DNA of 64,000 nucleotides. It comes from Streptomyces sp. ASQP_92 (GTDB taxonomy: Bacteria; Actinomycetota; Actinomycetes; Streptomycetales; Streptomycetaceae). Where the stretch lies: contig NZ_JAODUA010000002.1 in assembly GCF_025399895.1 (NCBI RefSeq), positions 1 through 64,000 on the forward strand, written 5' to 3'. The position numbers and the translations under genes were made by a program. The notes under the pieces were generated by a model. That model worked only from the letters and a program-made list of their open reading frames with translations, did no database searches and was not told the origin of the DNA. Positions 59,920 to 64,000 of the stretch are shown here, in pieces (within the stretch, counting starts at the first letter, position 1; the number at the start of each line of letters is the position of its first letter).

Positions 59920-60450
59920 ATGGCAGAGCAGGCATTGGTCGCGGCAGTGGGCGGCAAGGCGCCCGAGATCGCCCCGACCGCATTCACCGCACCCACCTCG
60001 GTGGTGCTCGGTGAGGTGACCCTGGGCGAGCGGGCGAGCATCTGGTACCACGCGGTCCTGCGCGCCGACTGCGGGCCGATCGTCATCGGCGCCGAGAGCA
60101 ACATCCAGGACAACTGCACCGTCCATGTGGACCCGGGCTTCCCCGTCACCCTCGGCGAGCGGGTCACCGTCGGGCACAACGCGGTGCTGCACGGCTGCAC
60201 CGTCGAGGACGACGTCCTGGTGGGCATGGGCGCCACCATCCTCAACGGCGCCCGGATCGGGGCGGGTTCACTGATCGCGGCACACGCCCTGGTACCCCAG
60301 GGCATGGTCGTGCCGCCCGGCTCCCTCGTCGCGGGCGTACCGGCCAAGGTGCGGCGCGAGCTGAGCGCGGAGGAGCGCGAGGGCATCAAGGTCAACGCCC
60401 TGATGTACCTCGGTCTGGCCGAGGACCACCGCGCGGCGCACGGCGGCTGA
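59920..60450 (+). CDS. Gamma carbonic anhydrase-like hexapeptide protein
   Basis: 176 residues of left-handed beta-helix repeats. The three zinc His positions are present: CTVHVDPG and VGHNAVLHGC. The Arg and Asp/Gln residues in VLRADCGPI and NIQDNC also match. Many members are active carbonic anhydrases, others acyltransferase-like. ATG 59920 follows AAGGAG. The next gene is another hexapeptide protein. Confidence 0.92.
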   Translation: MAEQALVAAVGGKAPEIAPTAFTAPTSVVLGEVTLGERASIWYHAVLRADCGPIVIGAESNIQDNCTVHVDPGFPVTLGERVTVGHNAVLHGCTVEDDVLVGMGATILNGARIGAGSLIAAHALVPQGMVVPPGSLVAGVPAKVRRELSAEEREGIKVNALMYLGLAEDHRAAHGG

Positions 60451-60520
60451 GGCCGGGCTGAGCGGAAGATCACAGGCGTCGGCCCTGATCGGCCGCGTCG
60501 GCGGTGAGTACCGTGAGCGG

Positions 60521-61264
60521 GTGCCCAAGAACAGAAACACGTTCTCGTCCCTGACCGCCTGGCGGCGCGAAATCGCCTCCCGCGCGGTCCATGGGGGCTG
60601 GGACTGGATCAAGCGGACGGGCGCGGTCACCGCCGAGCACCCGGGGCGGCTGCGCTTTCGCCGGATCGGCATCGGCACCCGCCTCGCCTTTCCGCAGGGC
60701 ACCGTCTTCGGCGAGCCCTGGATCGAGCTGGGCGACCACTGCATCATCGGCGAACAGGTCACTCTGACCGCCGGGATGATGCCGGGCCTGGACCTCGGCG
60801 CCGAGCCGATCCTGACGCTGGGCAACGGGGTCGTGCTCGGCCGGGGCAGCCATGTCATCGCCGACACGACGATCACCATCGGCTCGGACACGTACTGCGG
60901 CCCGAACGTCTACATCACCTCGACCAATCACAGCTACGACGATCCCCGGCAGCCGGTGGGCAAGCAGTGGCCGCGCATGGAACCGGTGGAGATCGGCCCG
61001 GGCTGCTGGCTGGGCACGGGCGCGGTCGTCCTGCCCGGCGCGCGGCTCGGCCGCAATGTTGTCGTGGCGGCGGGCGCGGTGGTACGCGGTGAGGTGCCCG
61101 ACCACGCCGTGGTGGCCGGGGCGCCCGCGAAGATCGTGCGTACCTGGGACGAGCAAGGCGGCTGGCAGCCGCCGCTGCGCACCCCCGCGCCGGTCCCCAT
61201 CCCGGACGGCGTCACGCCCGAACAGCTTCTCGCCATCGCGGAGTTGAGCCCCGAAGAGGCCTGA
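60521..61264 (+). CDS. Hexapeptide-repeat acyltransferase
   Basis: 247 residues. A helical N-terminus (1-45) precedes the left-handed beta-helix (about 60-210) with the catalytic-type His in STNHSYDDP and AGAPAKIVRTWD at the end of the helix. Similar to NodL/LacA-type or WbbJ O-acetyltransferases that modify sugars; acceptor unknown. TACCGT lies 6 nt before GTG 60521, a leaderless layout. Possibly cotranscribed with the carbonic-anhydrase-like gene as well. Confidence 0.88.
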   Translation: MPKNRNTFSSLTAWRREIASRAVHGGWDWIKRTGAVTAEHPGRLRFRRIGIGTRLAFPQGTVFGEPWIELGDHCIIGEQVTLTAGMMPGLDLGAEPILTLGNGVVLGRGSHVIADTTITIGSDTYCGPNVYITSTNHSYDDPRQPVGKQWPRMEPVEIGPGCWLGTGAVVLPGARLGRNVVVAAGAVVRGEVPDHAVVAGAPAKIVRTWDEQGGWQPPLRTPAPVPIPDGVTPEQLLAIAELSPEEA

Positions 61265-61296
61265 TCGGCCGGGTGCCCGATCGGCTGGTGGACTGA

Positions 61297-62163
61297 TCAG
61301 CCGGTCGCCAGCAGCACGGTGCCGACCAGCGCGAGTCCGGCGCCCGCCGCCTGCACCGTACGCAACCGCTCCTTGAGCACACCGCGCGCCGCGAGCGCGG
61401 TGACCACCGGGTAGAGCGAGGCGAGCACCGCCGCGACGGTGACCGGGCCCTGCTGGGCGGCGATCGCGTACGTGCCGTTGGCGGCCACGTCGGCGAGGCC
61501 TACGAAGGCGAGCGCGGGCAGCGCGAGCCATACGGCGCGCGATCCGCCGTCCTCGGGCAGGGCGGCGCCGCCGCGCCGCACCGAGACCAGCAGCGCGGTG
61601 CCGCCGACGGCGACATTGGTGACGCGCTGCACGAAGAGCGCGAGGAAGAGACCGGTCACCGTGGTGGACGCCTCGGAGATCAGGGCCATCACCGCGCCGA
61701 AGCCGAAGGCGGCGAGCAGGGTCAGGAGAACGGCCTGGCGCCGCACCGCGGCACCCCGGAACTCCGGGCCACCCGCGAGCAGGACACCGGCCACGGCCAC
61801 CGCGATCCCGGCGAACTGGAGCAGGCCGGGGCGCTCGCCGAGGACGAGACCGACCCCGACCGGCACCGCGACGCCGAGCGAGCCGAGCGGCGAGACGACA
61901 CCCATGGGGCCCAGCGCCAGGGCCTTGTAGAAGCTGAGCATGGCGACCGGGCCCACGGCGCCCGCCGCCACAGCGAACCACAGCTGCGGGCCCGCTTCGC
62001 CGAGGCCGCCCGTGGCGACCACGACCGCCCCGAGGACCACCACGGCCACCGTCTGCGAGGCGACCACCACGGTCAGGGCGGGCATGCGCCGGGTGAGCAG
62101 TCCGCCCCCGAAGTCGGCCAGCCCCCACAGGAGGCTGGTGGCCAGGGCGAACAGTGCTGTCAT
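61297..62163 (-). CDS. EamA/DMT family transporter controlled by a divergent XRE-cupin gene
   Basis: 288 residues, about ten helices in two EamA repeats (TALFALATSLLWGLADFGGG; VAAVLASLYPVVTALAARGV). Export of a small metabolite is expected. It is divergent from an XRE-cupin regulator, 137 nt apart, with a strong inverted repeat between them. ATG 62163 is chosen over 62193, which would read into the promoter region. Confidence 0.9.
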   Translation of the reverse strand: MTALFALATSLLWGLADFGGGLLTRRMPALTVVVASQTVAVVVLGAVVVATGGLGEAGPQLWFAVAAGAVGPVAMLSFYKALALGPMGVVSPLGSLGVAVPVGVGLVLGERPGLLQFAGIAVAVAGVLLAGGPEFRGAAVRRQAVLLTLLAAFGFGAVMALISEASTTVTGLFLALFVQRVTNVAVGGTALLVSVRRGGAALPEDGGSRAVWLALPALAFVGLADVAANGTYAIAAQQGPVTVAAVLASLYPVVTALAARGVLKERLRTVQAAGAGLALVGTVLLATG

Positions 62164-62200
62164 GGGGGGCCTCGCAGTACAGTGCGGTGACACGGGAGAT

Positions 62201-62235
62201 CAGTGGAGTGCACTCCACGGTAGTGCACTCCACTG
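62201..62235. promoter_or_regulatory. Operator for the EamA / XRE-cupin pair
   Basis: CAGTGGAGTGCACT (62201-62214), 7 nt, and its exact complement-inverse AGTGCACTCCACTG (62222-62235). The left arm is itself part of a 16-bp palindrome, GTGGAGTGCACTCCAC (62203-62218). Nested symmetry of this kind fits cooperative binding of two dimers. Confidence 0.8.
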
Positions 62236-62300
62236 GACTCTGTCATCGAAAATATTTGACGCCCTCTCTCTGTGGAGGGGGCCCTCCTCATGGACGGAAT

Positions 62301-62873
62301 GTGTCGGACCTAGAACTGCTGACCCAGTCACTGGCCCGCAACGTCAAGCGCTGGCGCACCGAGCGGGGCTTCACCCTCGACGCGCTCGCGACGCGCGCCG
62401 GGGTCAGTCGCGGCATGCTCATCCAGATCGAGCAGGCCCGGACCAATCCCAGCGTGGGCACCGTGGTGAAGATCGGAGACGCGCTGGGCGTCAGCATCAC
62501 CACGCTGCTCGACTACGAGAGCGGCCCCAAGGTGCGCATCGTCCCGCCCGAGCAGGCCGTCCGGCTGTGGTCCACCGAGCGGGGGAGCTCCAGCACGCTG
62601 CTCGCCGGCACCGAGGCGCCCGGTCCGCTGGAGATGTGGCGCTGGCACCTGATGCCGGGCGACGGCAGCTCCTCGGATCCGCACCCCGCGGGCACCGTCG
62701 AGCTGATCCACGTCACCGAAGGCACCCTCACCCTCGGCGTGGACGGCGTCGACCACCCGGTTCCGGCGGGGCATTCGGCGGCCTTCGAGGCCAACGCCGC
62801 GCACACGTACCGCAACGAGGGCTCCGAGCCGGTCGTCATGACGATGGCGATCTCCGTCCCGTTCGAACGCTGA
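62301..62873 (+). CDS. XRE-family regulator with C-terminal cupin
   Basis: 190 residues: HTH_3 domain (about 8-65, LDALATRAGVSRGMLIQIEQ) and a cupin (about 105-185, WHLMPGDGSSSDPHPAGTVE; VPAGHSAAFEANAAHTYRN). The class senses small ligands through the cupin barrel and commonly represses a divergent transporter. GTG 62301 is chosen since the N-terminus VSDLELLTQSLARNVKRWR is typical; a longer frame from 62154 covers the operator. Confidence 0.92.
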   Translation: MSDLELLTQSLARNVKRWRTERGFTLDALATRAGVSRGMLIQIEQARTNPSVGTVVKIGDALGVSITTLLDYESGPKVRIVPPEQAVRLWSTERGSSSTLLAGTEAPGPLEMWRWHLMPGDGSSSDPHPAGTVELIHVTEGTLTLGVDGVDHPVPAGHSAAFEANAAHTYRNEGSEPVVMTMAISVPFER

Positions 62874-63399
62874 GATGCCAACGGCCGGGCGCCCGGCGCC
62901 CTGTTAGCGTGGAACGCGCGCGCCCGCGCGTGCGGGGGAGTGGTGGGGCGGGAGGGGCGTGAGGCGTCGTGCCCACGGATGAACCGGTGTGTACTCCTTG
63001 GCGCGCACTCCGACCGGTTCCTCTACACGTTCTGGACGATTTTGGCCTTGTATCTGGTAATGGGGGCCGCCACGGGTGGAGGCTGACTATCGTCACTCTC
63101 GCGCCTGCGGGAGCGACGGAAGCGCGGTTCTTCGCGGACGAAACCACTCGTGCGGGTGGTTTCGGCGTCATCGCCGAACCTGGGGACGGGGCACGGCAGT
63201 TGTGGTGTCCCGGGGAGGCGGCAGTGGTCGGACCGGTCGCATGGCGTCGAAGCGCCCAGGGGCACGGCGTGCGGCCGCGAGTGGCTCGACGCACGCAACA
63301 GCCCATGCACTGATCCACCTGATCTACGAGCCGTGTTCCGCACAGCGATCCCCCAGACCCTGCTGCGAAGACGGCGCTTCGACACCGAAAGGCGCTCAC
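62874..63399. other. 525-bp upstream region of the FxsA gene, no convincing gene
   Basis: TAGCGT near 62904 may be a -10. One plus-strand frame, GTG 62969 to 63313, could encode 114 residues (MPTDEPVCTPWRALRP...), but codon third positions are much poorer in G/C than in the neighbours and no ribosome site or motif is visible, so I leave it as a weak possibility. The region has lower GC content from about 62990 to 63110, which fits a promoter or foreign DNA. Confidence 0.45.
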
Positions 63400-63591
63400 G
63401 TGGAAGCTCTCGTCTCGGCGGCCGTACGGCCCGGCCCCGCCACCCACCGGTCGGCCGACCGGGGACTGCCGCTGGCCCGGCGGGCCGCGGCGCAGCACGC
63501 CGGGCGGGCTCCGGCGAATCTGGCCCGGGTGATCGCGGCCTGTGGCGCCCCACACGTCCCCGCCGCCTCCGCGTTCCAGTCGGCGCTCTGA
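63400..63591 (+). CDS. fxsA: FxsA family RiPP precursor peptide (FxSxx-COOH)
   Basis: 63 residues from GTG 63400. The C-terminus is ASAFQSAL, giving F-Q-S-A-L, exactly the F-x-S-x-x-COOH signature of precursors matured by FxsB. The leader is rich in Ala, Arg and Pro (ARRAAAQHAGRAPANLARVI). The maturase gene starts 20 nt downstream. The expected modification, from work on this enzyme class, is a cross-link between the Phe ring and the Ser beta carbon, producing a three-residue cyclophane. No classical ribosome site is visible before GTG 63400. Confidence 0.88.
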   Translation: MEALVSAAVRPGPATHRSADRGLPLARRAAAQHAGRAPANLARVIAACGAPHVPAASAFQSAL

Positions 63592-63611
63592 CGGGCGGAA
63601 CGACTCCACCC

Positions 63612-64000
63612 ATGGACCAGACGCTTTCGCCCGCCCTGTCGCAGTTCGTGCTGAAGGTACACAGCCGCTGCGATCTGGCGTGCGACCACTGTTACGTCTA
63701 CGAGCACGCGGACACGAGCTGGCGGGGAAAGCCCCGGGCCGTGTCGCCGGAGATCCTCGCCCAGGTGGCGAACCGTATCGCCGAGCACGCCCGCAGCCAT
63801 CGACTCCCCACCGTCCACGTCGTCCTGCACGGCGGAGAGCCCCTGCTCGCCGGCCCCGACCGGCTGCGCACCGCCGCCGACGAACTGCGCCGGGCCCTGC
63901 GAGGTGTGAGCGCCCTCGATCTGCGCATGCACACCAACGGCGTGCTCCTCGACGAGGAGTTCTGCGAACTCTTCCTCGAACTCGGCATCAAGGTGGGGGT
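63612..64000 (+). CDS. fxsB: FxsB family cyclophane-forming radical SAM/SPASM maturase (partial, cut by window end)
   Basis: The first 129 residues are visible. The radical SAM cluster motif is CDLACDHC (Cys-x3-Cys-x2-Cys, about residues 20-27), followed by YVYEHADTSWRGKPRAVSPE, the FxsB signature, and the GGEPLLAG glycine-rich SAM-binding loop. A C-terminal SPASM domain is expected beyond the window. It binds the FxsA peptide and forms the Phe-Ser cyclophane. In other genomes fxsC (TIR-like) and fxsT (ATP-binding/TPR) genes follow. Confidence 0.9.
   Translation, partial: MDQTLSPALSQFVLKVHSRCDLACDHCYVYEHADTSWRGKPRAVSPEILAQVANRIAEHARSHRLPTVHVVLHGGEPLLAGPDRLRTAADELRRALRGVSALDLRMHTNGVLLDEEFCELFLELGIKVG

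Noticed and set aside
62969..63313. Possible 114-codon plus-strand gene before fxsA
   Set aside because: Poor third-position GC, no ribosome site and no recognisable motif; kept only as a note on the intergenic region.

Overview
The window reads as chromosomal core DNA of a Streptomyces or very close relative. The base composition is very GC-rich with G/C-ended codons. GTG and TTG starts are common, many genes appear to be leaderless with a TANNNT box about 6 nt before the start, and the gene order (pgsA-like, manC-like, DUF881/sbp/DUF881, garA-like, ftsR, DUF151 nuclease, merR, dinB, gcvP ... ung ... lnt ... tuf3) matches, from memory, the SCO1389-to-SCO1321 stretch of S. coelicolor. I saw no tRNA, rRNA, insertion sequence, prophage or CRISPR array.

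Layout. 0-9 kb: the actinobacterial pgsA/sbp/garA/ftsR cluster (envelope lipid, sugar nucleotide, division-linked membrane proteins, FHA regulator, MerR regulators). 8.7-14.4 kb: dinB with an expanded repetitive tail, a convergent PRC-barrel gene, then gcvP behind a tandem glycine riboswitch. 14.5-31.8 kb: mostly single genes, often divergently paired with their own regulator: GCS2 ligase-like, VWA/solute-binding lipid-anchored-type protein, CPBP protease, PhzF, SCO4226-like, PadR, SRPBCC, Clp-N, four EamA transporters in the whole window, MocR/PNPOx pair, LysR. 31.8-38.5 kb: Rieske protein, HipA-like kinase with DUF3037, two SDR/FabG genes behind a very good promoter and operator, peptide-binding lipoprotein, ung and a small helical-repeat gene. 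38.6-50.2 kb: lipoprotein, DinB/DUF664, TetR with FAD monooxygenase and Gfo/Idh oxidoreductase, lnt, NTF2, enoyl-CoA hydratase, GNAT, two tiny paralogous proteins, uppP, VTT protein, AlkD-like. 50.4-62.9 kb: divergent EF-Tu (tuf3), an intergenic repeat array, spermidine synthase-like, MFS, thioesterase, GH3 beta-glucosidase, DedA, gamma carbonic anhydrase, acyltransferase, EamA with a divergent XRE-cupin regulator. 63.4-64 kb: start of an FxsA/FxsB cyclophane RiPP locus, cut by the window end.

Two themes stand out. First, a DNA-damage module: dinB, ung and a 157-residue unannotated-function gene all carry the TTGTCAGTGG(C/G)-N6-(T)ANNNT promoter known from mycobacteria and streptomycetes as the RecA-independent (RecA-NDp, PafBC-type) damage promoter, which makes the third gene a candidate new damage-response gene. 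Second, the window ends in a ribosomally made peptide system: a 63-residue precursor ending in FQSAL followed 20 nt later by its radical SAM maturase. Other points worth a look are degenerate catalytic sites in two enzymes, a leaderless 11-codon upstream peptide with alternative hairpins before an EamA gene, a 58-codon gene below usual length cut-offs, and several clean operators.
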